Source of the DNA: Poecilobothrus nobilitatus
Taxonomy: Eukaryota; Arthropoda; Insecta; Diptera; Dolichopodidae
Assembly (NCBI GenBank): GCA_947095535.1
Contig: OX352774.1
Location: forward strand, 242,073,825-242,137,824
Length of the DNA: 64,000 nt
Direction: 5' to 3'
The notes under the pieces were generated by a model. It made no database searches, had not been told where the DNA came from, and saw nothing but the letters and a program-made list of their open reading frames with translations. This document shows, one piece after another, positions 37,352 to 50,775 of the stretch. The first letter of the stretch is position 1, and every line of letters starts with the position of its first letter. Both the position numbers and the translations under genes were made by a program.

Positions 37352-38942
37352 AACGAGGAAGAATACAGTTGCCTTTGTCAACTCTTAGATACCCGTACGA
37401 ACCGTTAGTATGTTCACAGCCTGTCACTCTGCTCACAATATTATTTTTTTAATATTTTAGTATTTTAAAAGAATTTGGGTGAATTTTATAATTTCTAGAA
37501 CTATGGGTTGTACATATATTCAAACTATATGTTTATATGTACATTCTTCAAAAGCAGATTCTAACCTTTCACATAACGATTATCAATCCAAAACTTTTTC
37601 AAATATTCTATAGTACCATTTAATACTAAGCGGTAAATGTATATTAAATTTACTTAATACAAAATAGTAAATATAATTTTAAATATTATATTATATTATA
37701 TTTAAATATTCCATTGACAGAATAATTTCTTATAAGTACATTAAAATACATATATGTATGTAAATACGGCGCTATATAATATACATCTATACTCTTATCA
37801 TTCATTCACTAGTGACATATACGATATATTGTAAATAAACATGATATTATATAAGTATGTATATATATCAATATCATATAAATAAAAATTCTTCAAGCAA
37901 CCGTTATGTTGTTTATTTATTTACATTTTTATGTACTACGCATTATATCCTCAACAATTTCAAATTATCGAGTAAAATAAAATGGAAAAAATTCGTTTTA
38001 AAGAAATTTGTTAGAAAATTTGAAAAAATCAAATAACACTTTCGTCAATTATAAAGTAACCCTATATTATTAAAAAAAGTTGTTAACAGAAATAAGAGTA
38101 TAATGTTGAAGCTTTAATTTTTGTGTATTACTTCAAAAAAATTTTAACAGGTGTTCAAGTTACAGGTGTTTAAAAATAGGAAATTTTCAGTTTTTGACCT
38201 CTTACAGCTCCTAAACGGGGAGTGATACAAAATACATTTTTGAAATGACTCATACTTATTTTCAAAGATCTAACTTCTGTCAAAATTTCAAGCTTCCAAC
38301 TTAAACCGTTTAGAAAATAGAAGGGTTGAAGGATTTTGCAAAATTTGAGTTTCACATAACGGTAAATTAAGACACCGTATGCCACAAATATATATTTATT
38401 GTATATATACTTTCAAAGCTAATAAAAGTAATAATCGTTTGGCGTTTTCAAAATGAAGATATACCTTATACAACTTGTGCTATAACAATTTAAATATAGA
38501 ACTTTTTTGAACCTTTGGGGAGCTGTAGCTCCGAACGGGTGGGGCTACAAAAAAAAGTTATTAAAAATAAAATTAATATTTTTGTGAGATCTATCAGTAG
38601 TTAAAATTTCATAGCTCTATTGCAAAAAAAATGTGGGGATCTAAAAGTTAGGTGTTCGAGAGCTACCCTAAGGCTTGGTCCAAACTCAACCAAAAAAAAT
38701 AGGGAACCTACAAATTACTCCCAAAATAGTTTGTGTAAATTTCAAGATTCTAGCTTTCTTAGTTTTTGAGTTAGCGTGCTGACGGACGGACGGACGGACG
38801 GACGGACGGACATGGCTCAAAAGTCTTAGAATTTTTTTCTGATCCGATCCATACCTTTGAAGGTATATCTAGCTCGCTTATTTCGAGGTGTTACAAACGG
38901 AGGAGTAATTTTATTATACCCGATCCTATCGTACGGGTATAA
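37352..38942. mobile_element. Non-autonomous GGACGGAC-type element, copy 2
   Basis: Collinear with 5138-7212 from the CGAGGAAGAATACAG head to the TATACCCG-loop-CGGGTATA terminal hairpin. It lacks the minisatellite insert (the junction lies near 38700, after CAAACTCAACC) and has about 320 bp at 38300-38630 that copy 1 has lost. GGAC is repeated seven times in tandem near 38783-38811. No ORF with recognisable function. Confidence 0.75.
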
Positions 38943-39138
38943 AAAGAAAAATTCTTAAAATAAGTTAAAACTTAATAAAAATTTTCTATTTGTGAACATT
39001 TTCCATTTATGGAATATACAATAAATTATATATATTTAAAGGTTCTACAACAAAATTTATTGTACAACATCACCACTAACATAACTATAAATTAACGGTG
39101 GATTAATTGTACGTTGATTTGTAGTAATAAAAGTCATA

Positions 39139-39345
39139 TATAGGGAGTATGGAGGTATTCACTTAGTTAGATAAGTTCCATCTTATATTCATATAAGATT
39201 AAGTTTTTTAAATCATTATTATTTTACAAAGTCGAATTCATTAGTCGACTGTTGTAGGTATTTTATGAAAAAATATTATGAAACAGAAATGTTATATTAA
39301 TGCGCCATCTGTTATCTTATACAAGAATTATATTATATTTAATTA
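39139..39345 (-). mobile_element. SINE family 2, 5'-truncated copy
   Basis: Minus-strand body with AATTCTTGTATAAGATAACA, GATGGCGC and a diverged remainder; the tRNA-like head is not seen. Confidence 0.55.
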
Positions 39346-39774
39346 TTTTGTATTGTGATATAACATATATAATATAAACTAAACGATATACGATATAAAC
39401 TATCAAAATTTAAATTGGATAAATTGAATAAATACTATTGGATTTGACATGACTGAGGTTTGAATTCAAGATGTTTCGATTAAAATTTATACAACTTTAC
39501 CACCAATATCCATATTTTTTTTTTTTTTTGGTTGCTATCAACAATGTTTTAATTTTGGTCTGTTTACTATTATTGGAACTGTTAAGATTATCTGTGTCAT
39601 TAGGTATACATTTTCAAAAATATTTTTACTACTTTACCACTTATAAGAAACTTTCAGAACATAAATGTTTTATGGTTTGAGTTTTGCTTTTGATTGAACC
39701 TGATGGCAATGTATTTTACAATTTATTTAAACTCAGATTTTTGACAATGTTTGAATAATAAATTTTTGTTAAAA
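39346..39774. other. Intergenic, nothing recognised
   Basis: AT-rich; a 69-codon ORF at 39471-39680 is hydrophobic with no motif and is not called. Confidence 0.4.
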
Positions 39775-40430
39775 TGAGGAAAAAGTAAAGTAGGAGTAGA
39801 CTGTGTCAACTCTAGGATACCCGTATATGAACATAATATATGCTGTATTCATAAAATTTCATCATCTTTTACAAAATTCCAAATACCTAGCTTCCATATA
39901 GACACTGTATTATTTTCATTTAAAAAGGGAAGTTGTATGGCAGCTATCCGAATCTGTTGTACCTCCATAATCAAATTTTATAGAAATTATTGCCATAAAA
40001 CTTGATCATGTTTTGTAGGATTTCAGCTGTCTAGCTGCTTTAAGTTCCAAGATGGACAAGAAACCTGAAATAATTGGACTAGAGAAATCAAACTTCATAA
40101 ATGTTATTCCCATTAAGTAAATGCCATTATACTTAGTAATTGCCATTAAGTTTACGTAAAAGACTACAAAATGTTAAGAACATTTTGTAATGCATTTTTC
40201 GGCCACTAAATAGCGACATCGGTCCTAAAGTCTTATATTCGGAAACTTGGAGATATGAAGTACCGTTATGTGACGAGGTGATTTTAACAGTTCGTAACCC
40301 CTTTGCGGCAGTATATCCAAAATTTTAGATCTATTACAAAAGTTTCAACTTTAATTATAAGTGGTTGTTATACACTTTTTATAATGTCAAAAAATTTTTC
40401 ATTCTAGTTTTTAAGTAAGAGGCCAGACAA
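39775..40430. mobile_element. Decayed GGACGGAC-family element without its tail
   Basis: The head (GTGTCAACTCTAGGATACCCG) and following blocks (CATTTAAAAAGGGAAGTTGTA, TTTTGTAGGATTTCAG) match 7240-7510. The GGACGGAC tail and terminal hairpin are missing. Confidence 0.55.
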
Positions 40431-41490
40431 AAAAAACAAAATTAATATATGTAAACATTATGTAAGTGAAATGATTTTATTACGGATTTAAAAAGAAAAA
40501 AATATGGTATTTAAAAGAAAATAAAGAAATTAACAAAACAAAAAGAAAACAAATATTAAATTGATTATAATTCAGAAGGTGGTTTCAATTGATAAGTGAA
40601 TTGATAAGTAGCATTAACTGAAGTTCTTTTTTTTTTTTTGTCGAAATAAATATGAAGGGGGGAAAAAAAAATTATTAATATTGTTTTTTATAGTTATTAT
40701 AATAAATGTTAAATAAAAATAATATCAATATTGATTATAATTTTTTTTGATTCAATTGAATTCTAACAATAATGATCACGTTTTTAATGCAATATATCTA
40801 ACAATAATGATCACGTTTTTATTATAAATCGTTTAAAAAATGTATTTTTATGTTGAATTTAAATGAATCTTAAAAATCGAAATTAAATTTTTTTTTTTAT
40901 TTTATTTTTTAGACTTTTAAAAAAAAATTTAAAAAATCATTATACTTAAAACACTAATAAACAGATAACTTAAATTCAAAACAGATTTTCCTAAATTAAT
41001 ATCTTTATGCTAAAATTAAAATTGATTAAATTTTTTTTATAGTAAGTTACAATTTTTAAGATTCTATTTTTAAGAAAAGAGTATTGAAAGTTCAATGGTA
41101 AAGTCAATCGTCATATAGTTTGTGTGAAGCTTGTGTATTTATTGTTGTTGTTTGGAAGAAGGATAGACAACTATTCTTACACATAGGCCCTGCGACTAGT
41201 TGTGCACCCCATCTCTACGAGACGATTGTTTATCTTGATGTTTGTATATTTAGTTATTAGTTTTAATTTGATATTGTTAAGATTTTGTTTTTTTTAACTG
41301 CTGTAATTATATATTCAAAAAGGAAAATTAAAACCAAACATTTTTAAATTTTAGGTATATTCATGTGACTCAAAATGCTAAAATGATTATTCCTTCTTGT
41401 ATTATAATTTAATTTAAAATTATTTTCATCTCATCTATGGAATAAAATTATTTGAATGAAGTTACTAATGATTTATCAATCCAATCAATA
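40431..41490. other. Intergenic, no gene recognised
   Basis: AT-rich DNA. A 27-base block, AACAATAATGATCACGTTTTT plus flank, occurs twice at about 40764-40820. Confidence 0.45.
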
Positions 41491-41491
41491 G

Positions 41492-41940
41492 TCTAGTCGT
41501 TAAGACACCGGCTTTTCATTTGAAAGATCTTAAGAAAGGTTATTAAGATTAATCAAAAATAATATAGATTATTATTTTTTTAAAATGGTATAATTAGAAA
41601 GATAAGATAGGTTCGAATCCCACACACGTCGTAAGAGTTATTCCCCCTTACAACATGTACAGCCACGCCTGAACAGGAAAGGTTGTGTAATTTCCTGTCC
41701 GCATTTATGTGGCAGAGAAATACATTAAAAAAAAAAATATATAAAAATAAAATAATTCTTGTACAGGATAATAGATGGCGCACAACTAAAAAAATTTGTG
41801 TTTTATAGTCAATTGTATAATAGCTACAGCTATCAAGTAATCAACGGTTTAGTGAGACAAAATATTCCATAAACCGAAACTAAATCCAATATACAAAATA
41901 AATTACTTAGTGTATGTCCTATGCTTCTTATATCAAGAGA
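41492..41940 (+). mobile_element. SINE family 1 inserted inside a SINE family 2 copy
   Basis: 41492-41582 is a family 2 head (GTCTAGTCGTTAAGACACCGG...). 41584-41738 is a family 1 copy with B box GGTTCGAATCCC, body TACAGCCACGCCTGAACAGG and an 11-base A tail. 41748-41940 resumes the family 2 body (AATTCTTGTACAGGATAATA, GATGGCGC, AGTAATCAACGGTTTAGTGA). Family 1 therefore moved after this family 2 copy was in place. Confidence 0.7.
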
Positions 41941-42540
41941 AAGGAGAAAAAAATGTATGCTTTGAAATTGTCCGTTTTTTCACCGAGTTCTGATGATGAC
42001 AAGATTTTTGACAAGCCTTGTTTTATTTTGATAAAATTTATGGAAATGGAAAAAATTAGACTTGAATCGGAAGAATACAAAGGCTAATATACATTTTAAA
42101 TATTTATATATGCTATATAGATAATAATAATATGTAAAATTGGAAATTTTACTGTTTTTTTTGAGAATTAAATGATAAAAAACAAAATTTAAATTTATTG
42201 TAAAAAATTGTGAATTAAAAATATTTCAATTTCATTCTATGTATAATTATTATTTTTAACTTTTATTTAATGATGATTATTAATATTTTAATTCTTTGTT
42301 TTAAAATATTTGATTTTTTGTTTATTAAGATATCTTATATTAATCTTGCAAACAATTTACATGTTGAAAGTTCGCTTTTGTGGACTTTATACTATATATG
42401 GCAATATGATTTAAATTTAGATTTTAAGAATAAAATTGTTAAGCTTCAAAAATAAAAGTTTACAATTTTTTTTTTAAAAACATCTTCATTTAAATAAGTG
42501 CAAAAATATTAAAAAAAAAAAACAAAAACAAACAAATAAT
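41941..42540. other. Intergenic, nothing recognised
   Basis: AT-rich, low-complexity; a 61-codon ORF at 42270-42455 has no motif. Confidence 0.4.
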
Positions 42541-43345
42541 AATAAAACGCTCCAGGTAATGAAAGTTCTAATCCCCAAAAACAAAAAATGAAATAACACC
42601 CAAAAAATGGAAATGGAGATGATTTAATTATGAAATAATACCGTAAATTCAAAATGAAAAATTCCCGCAATAAAGTGAAGTAACCTTTAAATTAAAATGA
42701 AATAATCTCAAAAATTCTTTTAAAATGTTATCTTTATTAATAAAAATTAAATAACATACATAATATATTAATTATAAATAACATTTGTTCGAACAAAAAA
42801 ATTCTGAAAATCAAAATCCCTAAAAACAAAAAAACTGAAAATCAAATTCTAAAATTGCGAATTACAAAATTTCAAATTTGTAAATCTTGAAAAAAATTTA
42901 AAAAAATACCTGTTATACATTTATATTTGTATGTAAGAATAGATGTAAGAATATGTAAGATTCTGAATTAGGGGCGGTTTTAAAGTTGGTTACAAAATCA
43001 AAATTACGATAATTTGTTTAGCGGGAGTTTGGAAAGAAAAGGTTAAAATGTTGAAATTTATTTTTGTTTTCTATTGAGTATGTATAAAGGTATAGGTAGC
43101 TTTTGCGGTGTTATTTCATTTGTAAATTTATTTTTTTTATAAACCCCAAAATAATGAAATAATGGACTAATTTTTGCAGGTTTATTTCATTGTACTATTT
43201 AGATATAGAAAAAACCCTTAGATAAACCTTTAGATATAGAAAAAACCCTTTATTCAGGAAATAATCTTTCCTGAATAAAGGGTTTTTTCCTTTTTTTTTT
43301 TTTTTTGGGGGATTATTTCTTCTGGAAGCTATTGCCGGAAGCCTT
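42541..43345. mobile_element. Inverted-repeat element with AATCCCC ends, copy 1
   Basis: The left end (CTCCAGGTAATGAAAGTTCT, AATCCCC) and right end (GGGGGATTATTTCTTCTGGA, AGCTATTGCCGGAAGCC) are imperfect inverted repeats. Repeated AATGAAATAA motifs on the left pair with TTATTTCATT motifs on the right. The right half (AGCGGGAGTTTGGAAAG, TTAAAATGTTGAAATT, GGTAGCTTTTGCGG) recurs at 52741-53030. No transposase ORF. Confidence 0.6.
43240..43288. repeat. Perfect 22-bp hairpin
   Basis: Two exactly complementary 22-base arms (43240-43261 and 43267-43288; core ACCCTTTATTCAGGA) around a 5-base loop, inside the right half of the inverted-repeat element. Confidence 0.9.
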
Positions 43346-45707
43346 AATAAAATTACAAAAAAAAAAAAAAAATGGCTTTGTTGGTTTATTTTTAAGACTA
43401 CATCTGACTATATCTGTAAAATATTTGTTTAAAAAAATGTACTTACCTATAATTAAATTAATTAAAACCATTCATCGTTTCATTGATAACGAATAATAAA
43501 CAGCTGTATTTTTCTTTATTTTAATTGAAGAAAATTGTTAATGTTTGTGATTACTGCGATAACAGATATACGAGTATTAAAATAAAACTGTTATTTGTGC
43601 AATGTTTAACATACATATTGATATGATTATCTTATATTATGTACTATGATTAAATTTAAGAGTTTCAGTTACAAAATAATTTTGTTTTGTGATAATATAA
43701 GCAAACCTTTTAAAACCATCTTTAGGTTAATTATTTCATTGTTTTTCATTTAATTCGTCTGTTTTTATTTTATATGACTCATATTATATTCTGATTAAAA
43801 ATACTATGTGGACTTGAATTTATTTTTTTTTTTATACAATATATTTTTGTTTTTTTTTTTGTTTTTAATTAACAACTAAATGGCATAATAGTTAGAGTGT
43901 TGACCTTTCATTCGGTGTGAGTTCAGTTTCGAAAGGAAAGGTAAAAGAAACATTTTTTTTTTTAAATATGTTTCAATCTGATTCAGATATGTATGCATCC
44001 ATTAAATGACAAACAATAATGTCATATATAATTTAAAAAAAAAATATAAACATATTACAAAACAAAAACATCAAATTTTAACAAAAAATTTTAATCTATA
44101 CCTTATAACTCACAATTATTTAAATATTCTAATGTAAATAAACAAATATTCAAATATTATATTAAAAATAAACATTTTTCATATTATACCTTATTATTCA
44201 AATATAAGATCAATACTGCAGATATAAACAAAATGAAATAAATTAGCAATTTAAGTATAATTCTATGTAATTCTATTATAAGGTCTATAAGTACAATTTC
44301 TCATAGTAATTGAATGTGATTTTATTATAAGATCAATTCTAATTATAATAATAAGAATACATTTCAAAAATCTTATATCCCTTATTTATTATTAAAAAAT
44401 ATCTTGATTTTATTGGCATATCATCTCTCATGGTTTAACATGTACCTATAATGTAAACAGACTAATTAACCTAATCGTTGAACTAGCATGCAAGGACGGA
44501 CGGACCTAACAGTTGATTAGGACGCAAAAGAAAAAATTTTTTTTTTGTTTTCGATTTGATTGTCATATCTTCTCTCATGGTAAAAACATGTAGGTACCTT
44601 TTTTTTTTTTTATTTATACCTTTTAATTACACTCTTAATTTAACTTAGCTTAGAAAAAAGTTTCGAAAAACAGCATTTTATCATAATTATACTAACATTT
44701 AAATTAATTTGTAATTTTTTATGTTGGTTTTTTTAAAAAATTATTGATAAATTCTTCTCAAAATATTTATATTAAATAATAATATTTTTTTTTTGTTTTT
44801 TTTATTTCAAAAATGTTGGTTTTAAAAATCAATATTTTATCTTATTTTTTAAAATAAAAGCAACTTAACCTATACTAGCCTACTTAACCTACTTAAATAA
44901 CTTAGCCTATTATTTACAACCTAATATGTAATGAAAGAACTCTCATCACATTAATATATATTATCTAACCACCAATATTCTCTTTTTATTACTATGTCTT
45001 TATCCGGAATAGACATGTCGTATTTTAGATATTCTCCGTTAATATTGTCCGGACACATGTAGGTACCTATGATTCAAACAGACTAATCAGTCTAATCTTT
45101 GATCTAGCATGCAATTTTTTATTTTTTTTATTTTAAACAATTCTTTGATCAAAGTTGCACAATAACTTAATACATACCACTTTTGATTTATGTATGTTAT
45201 GATGTCATAATTTTGAAATCAAATCATTTTTTAGCTATTTACAAATGCATATAAATACAATTAATAGTCATTCGCCTGCTTAATTATTATTGTAAAAATT
45301 CCCCTATTTTAATCAATCATTTTCCTATGTTATACCTATATATAAGAAAAATATTTTAAAAGATAATTTTGTTATCTGACAACCTTTAAATATTTAATAT
45401 ACTTAATTTTATTATAAATTGCATAAAGAAAAGAAAATTTAAGTAGGTTTTTTAAATAAAGGTTAGGTAGAAATTTAGAATTTTGACAAAATGGGCACAC
45501 TTTTTTTAGGTTTTGAAATATTGATAATTGATAATTTAATTATAGATAATATAATGATAACAATAAAATAAACAATACACCACTTCATATAATAAAAACA
45601 ATTTAAAATATCTTTATTATATGAGGAATGTATGAGTGTTATATTGTTTTGAAAATAGTTTATTTATCTTGAATCAAGAATAACATTATTTCATATAATT
45701 GATATTA

Positions 45708-45741
<34 letters not shown>

Positions 45742-45883
45742 CTAACCTATAAAAAAACCTATAAAAACAGGATTATATTATGATTCTTTTTATCTTTTTA
45801 AGATTTTGTTAGAAAGGATCAGTTATTTAATCCAAGCCTTTATATGATGCACAAAAAAATTATTGAAACACTTGAAATTATTC

Positions 45884-45916
<33 letters not shown>

Positions 45917-46155
45917 TTATAAAATCTGATTTAAAAATATTTTTCAGAGACACAATTTTTGTAATCATCTTTTTTTATGAAATACATCTGTTATTTAAGA
46001 CAAAAAAGACAATGATTCATTTCAATTTATCTTATCTTTATTAAATATTATAAATATTAAGTGAAAATTAAATTTTCATTCAGTACCTTTTAAAACATTT
46101 ACGATTAAAGTATCAAAAAATTATTAAAAAAATAAAAAAAAAAATAAAAAAAAAA
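43346..46155. other. Intergenic with a small dispersed repeat
   Basis: No gene seen. A repeat with CTCTCATGG, AACATGTACCTATAATG, AAACAGACTAAT and CTAGCATGCAA lies at 44418-44495 and again at about 45040-45115; a partial copy is at 44560-44600. The first is followed by GGACGGACGGAC. 43878-43945 may be a decayed SINE head (TGGCATAATAGTTAGAGTG). A (TA)n tract lies at about 45711-45740 and an A run of about 24 at 45886-45911. Confidence 0.45.
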
Positions 46156-48981
46156 ATGTTTGGAAAATTTTTTGCAATTATTTTTATTGTTTTTGTTGCT
46201 TATCTTATAGGTTCGTAAAATTTTAAAAATGTTAATTAAAAAAATCTAACCTAATAATAATTAATATAATATTAAAAGAAAAAAATTGATTTAAAACTAT
46301 AAACAAAAAAAAAAAAAAAAACAAAAAAACATATTTTAGAAAAAGTTAAACATGAAAGAAGTGTAATAATAAATAATTAAAAGATTTTAAATAAAAAAAA
46401 CTATAGTGACAATAAGAATTCATAATATTGGAAAAAAAAAATTAAAGATATGAAAATTAAAAATTAAAAACAAAAACAATTTTATAATTTCATAATATAT
46501 TAATTTTATATACATATATAAAATAAATTTTAAATATAATTTATATGATATGACAAAGAAACAATTTATTATTAAAGCAACTTATTAATGACTTAACTTA
46601 TATCAAAAATATCTATTGTATTTATTTTTCTATTGATATAAATTTGGATTAATTAACTTAAAAATTATATTATTTTATAGTTTTTTATTGTTATTTTATT
46701 TTTTGTGATAAGGAAATTTTAAAATAAAAATTTAATTTTTCCTAAATAACAAAAATAACGATAAGCTAAAAATAAAGATAACACTGTTATTGGAATTTTT
46801 GTACATTTAGCCGAATTTTAATTTTTAAAACATCATTTTGCATTTCATCATTTGCATAATTTTTTGTATTTTTCTTTTGGTATTTTTGGCAAGTTTCCTA
46901 ATGAGACACTTAGCAAAAAGATATTTTACAAACATTTACTTTACAAATATTAAATAAATATACTTTTTTTTTTTACTTTAACTGAAAATTTTTTTACTTT
47001 ACATAAATATTTTTTTATTTTGATTTCTTCATCATTTTTACTTTAAGTGAAAATGTTTTATTTTAATTTAAGAAATTTTTAATTTAAATCAAGATTTTTT
47101 ACTCGTTAAAAGTTGTGAAGTGAAGACTTAAAGTAAAAATGTCTTCAGTTAATGTAAAAATTGGATATTTTGCAGAAAATGTATTTCCCTAATTTTTTTT
47201 ACTAACTCTAAAATCGATCTTATTTTAATTAATATTAATTACATATATATCTTAACGAAGGGGGAGGGGAGACTTAATAACAAGTGCTATAATCTCAATT
47301 GAAATTATCTCACTTCAAAACAACATAAACACGTTATGTCGTTATGAAAAAGTGATATAAAATTAATTTTAAAAGCTAAATAACATCAATTGACTTATAT
47401 CGTATTTATTTAAAAAGTGCAAATGGTCATAATGACAAATTTGATCTTATGTCACTTTAATGCACATAAAACTGACATAGGTGATCCCAAAATAAAAAAA
47501 TAATAAAAACTGCCATAAATTGTTGTTTTTCAAATGTGTTCAAAGTATAGAATAGATATTTTTGATATAAGTTAAGTCATTAATAAGTTGCTTTAATAAT
47601 AAATTCTTTCTTTGTCATATCATATATATGTTTCAATTTTTCTAGTCTCAATTTTGTTTCTAGACATTTTTTTAATTCTGTTAGTATAGGACCCATCCTG
47701 TTCTTGATTTTTTAAATATTAATGAATTAAAATATAATGAATTATAGGTAGAGTAACAAAATCTTATTATTAAAAATCTTATTTATTTCTAAAAAATCTT
47801 ATTTTTATTTTATCTAAAGTTTTTTTTTACAATGTGCATGTAAAAAATATAATTACGAGTATTTTAGAGTTGTATTCAAAATAAGGATATTGTTGTTATG
47901 TCATTTTTCGTTTTTAATTTATCCAACATATCCAATTTTTACTTTAACTGAAGACATTTTTACTTTAAGTCTTCATTTCACATTTGCCATTTTGTCAGTT
48001 TTTCAAAACGTGACATAATAGCAATTGACATTATGGCATTTAACATTAATATTTGACATATTATTTTGTTAAAAGCGTTTTTGCGAAGTAGATCAAAAGC
48101 CTTTTTGTAAAATAACATTTTTCCCTAAGCCTGTTTTTGTCAAATATAGAATTAGGTGAAATGTCTTTTTGAAAAATGGATTTAAGAAAACTGGTAAAAT
48201 ACTCCTTCCCTGTTACTTAAACATATTTCTATATTATAGATTAAGTGGAGTCCTATTATGAAATAGGAATTTTATCAGATACAGTCAAATCACAATAAAT
48301 CATCAATTAAAATAATTGAAACTGATATATTCTTTTCTCGATATTTTCATTATTTAATTTTTAATTATATATTTGCAAAATGAAACATTATAGATATTAA
48401 AAATAAAATTCAATTTCAATATAATGAATCAAATTAATATAAGTTCAATTTTTATTGTATTTATTTAAATGAAAAACAAAATTTTTATTTTATTAAATAA
48501 TTTTTAAGAAAAACAAATACAACATAATCTATATATATATATAGGTATATTTTAAAATAATTTTTTTTTTATTTTTCAAAATGTAGGATTAGATGCTTTG
48601 AAATGTCATTTTTTTGTTGGTCCAAATAATGGAACAAAAGATTATCCATCTAGAGAATGTAGTTCGGATTCTGTAAATACCACCAATGCAATGTTAAGTC
48701 AAATTTATAGTAATGTACCAGAAGTAAACGAAACTTTTAAGAATTATGAATGTATTGCTGTTACATATAAAAATAATACTGGAACATTTTTATATAAAGG
48801 ATGTACTGGTAATGTAACATTATGTAAAGGAGCTTTAAAAGATTCAAAAGGACAATCAAAATTTTGTAATCAATGTACAAAAAATAATTGTAATTATGGA
48901 AATCCAGCTGATAGATCAATTGCAAAAACTGGTGTCATTGGATTATCTGCAATTTTAGTTTATATTGCAAATTTTTTTTAA
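46156..48981 (+). CDS. Ly6/uPAR-domain protein, probably GPI-anchored (two exons)
   Basis: Exon 1 is 46156-46210 and exon 2 is 48587-48981, separated by a phase-1 intron of 2,376 bp (donor G|GTTCGT, acceptor AATGTAG|GA). This gives 149 residues. Residues 1-18 form a hydrophobic signal peptide. The domain starts at LKC (23-25) and has eight cysteines: C25, C43, C74, C91, C98, C112, C115 and C120. The YKGC...C and FCNQC...NNCN spacing is typical of the insect three-finger Ly6 family. The domain ends in CN, followed by a hydrophilic spacer and a hydrophobic tail (about 134-149), the layout of a GPI-attachment signal. Sequons at N49, N66, N81 and N94. Exon 1 is inferred from the matching paralogue at 54774, which has the same intron position and phase. 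AATAAA at 48985. Function unknown; relatives act as membrane-tethered modulators. Confidence 0.82.
46543..47625. repeat. Inverted repeat 1 in the Ly6 intron (75-bp arms)
   Basis: Arms 46543-46617 and 47551-47625 are reverse complements with one mismatch; landmark TTATTAATGACTTAACTTAT in the left arm. About 930 bp lie between. It looks like the terminal inverted repeats of a recent non-autonomous DNA transposon; flanks are too AT-rich to fix a target-site duplication. Confidence 0.85.
47115..47981. repeat. Inverted repeat 2 in the Ly6 intron (54-bp arms)
   Basis: Arms 47115-47168 and 47928-47981 are reverse complements with two mismatches. The arm core is GAAGACTTAAAGTAAAAATG followed by TCTTCAGTTAA. 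Its left arm lies inside inverted repeat 1 and its right arm outside, so the two foldbacks interlock. Relatives of the core occur at 46970-47060 and 55745-56140. Confidence 0.85.
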
Positions 48982-50554
48982 TTAAATAAAAAATATAAAT
49001 AATGAAAATATATTAATTTAATAAATGAAATATAAATAATGATGTGTTTATAAGAAAATATGATTTGTTTAAAAATGTATCAAATTATTTCATTCAATTT
49101 TAATTAAAAAATTACAGAATTTAAATTAAAATTCTGTTAAATTAATACATTAATCCATTGTTAGATGACCTCTTTGATCATTTGAAAATTGTTATTTTTT
49201 TTTATGCTGAGACTTTAATTGACTACGATTAAAATTTTCAACAATGTCAACAATCCTTTCTTCTCTATCTTTCTTTTTATCATTTTCATCCACTAAAAAT
49301 GGTTTTTCAATGATATTCAGATTTTATGTATAAATCATAAAAATACATTATTTTCTTCACTATATAGCATAGTTGGTTTAGATGGGATGAAAATAAAGTG
49401 TAACGGATTACATTTGTTGTCTTGACACGACTATTATTAGACTATTATTGACATATAATTTAATTTTATTACGTTATACTTCTTTTAAGTTTTAAATGGC
49501 GCAAAATATAAAATCTAAGGTTTTTAAAGGCCCATATTTTCCTAAAGACAATAAAACCAATTTAAAATGTAGTGACTTGCTAAAATTTGTAAATTTTCTT
49601 AGAATTTTATATGCAAACTCTATTTAATTAAGAAAACGCTGTTGACACTATTAAAATTATAATATTAATACGATAAATTTTTACAGCTGTTTAAAAGCCC
49701 AAATAGACGGCGAAAATTTTCGGCCGAACACAAAAACAAGACCATTATGCTCGGAAAACGTTGTCTATTTCGCACTCTAATTACAGTGGCCTACAAATTT
49801 AGAATTCTACAAATTTGTGAATTTTTTTTACAAATTAATTGTAAATTGGGTGAAATAGGCCAGAGGTGTCTGAAAAAACATTTCTGATGTATAATTTTAA
49901 GCATTTTTAATCCGGACATCAGTGTATATTTTTTTTAACTTTAAGATACAAAAAATTTAAACCCAACCAATACATATATTTATGTTATTTTTTATATTTA
50001 TGTTGAGATATTTTCAGAAATAGAGTTTACTTAAAATGGAAGGGAAAGAAATTTTGATATCAAAGAATAATTCAAAAATATATTTTTTTTTTATTATCTA
50101 TTTGATAATCTGAACCTTTAAATCTCATTGGCTTTACATACTACCTCGTTTTTTTTTAAGCTGTTTTGTTAAAACAATGATAACAAGAATACCAAAAAAA
50201 AAATAATATTGGTAAATTTTATATTAACAGCTTAAAGCTATTTTCTTTTTTTTTATAATAAAACGACATCTGTTTGTGGATATTTTTAATTAAAATTTTA
50301 TGAATTTAATATATTTGTATTAATGAGATTGAATTATTTTTATTTTTATTTTATTACAGTTTCCCAAGGGCATATAATGCTCTTGCAATATAGAGGGCCC
50401 TTTTCCTCACGGATGTGGGCCAACATAGATTGAATTAATATCGGTTAATATTAAAATAAATTTTAAAATGTTTTTTATTTTTTTATTAACATACTTTTAG
50501 GAGTAAGCATCTCTTAAGATCGTATTTGATATCTGTGTTATTTTTTTGGAGGAT

Positions 50555-50775
50555 TTATATCGTAATAATGAATATCTTAATTTAAAAAAAAATAAAATAA
50601 AAAATAAGAATAAATTAATAATTCTTGTATAAGATAATAGATGGGGTACAAATAAAATATTTACTTTTCATAATCTTGTATCAAAGACTTGTTAAAATAA
50701 TGATTAATAAAAAGAAAAATGAAGTTTAGTCAAATATGAATAATAAGTGACTTTCTGAATGTTCTATGCTTTTCA
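50555..50775 (+). mobile_element. SINE family 2 copy
   Basis: Contains TTTATATCGTAATAATGAAT, AATTCTTGTATAAGATAATA, GATGGGGTAC and GTTTAGTCAAATATGAATAA, ending in GTTCTATGCTT. The head is not clear. Confidence 0.6.

Noticed and set aside
37157..37381. 74-codon minus-strand ORF with Tyr/Ile repeats
   Set aside because: The repeats derive from a TATAGA/CATATA microsatellite and the start overlaps the transposon head.
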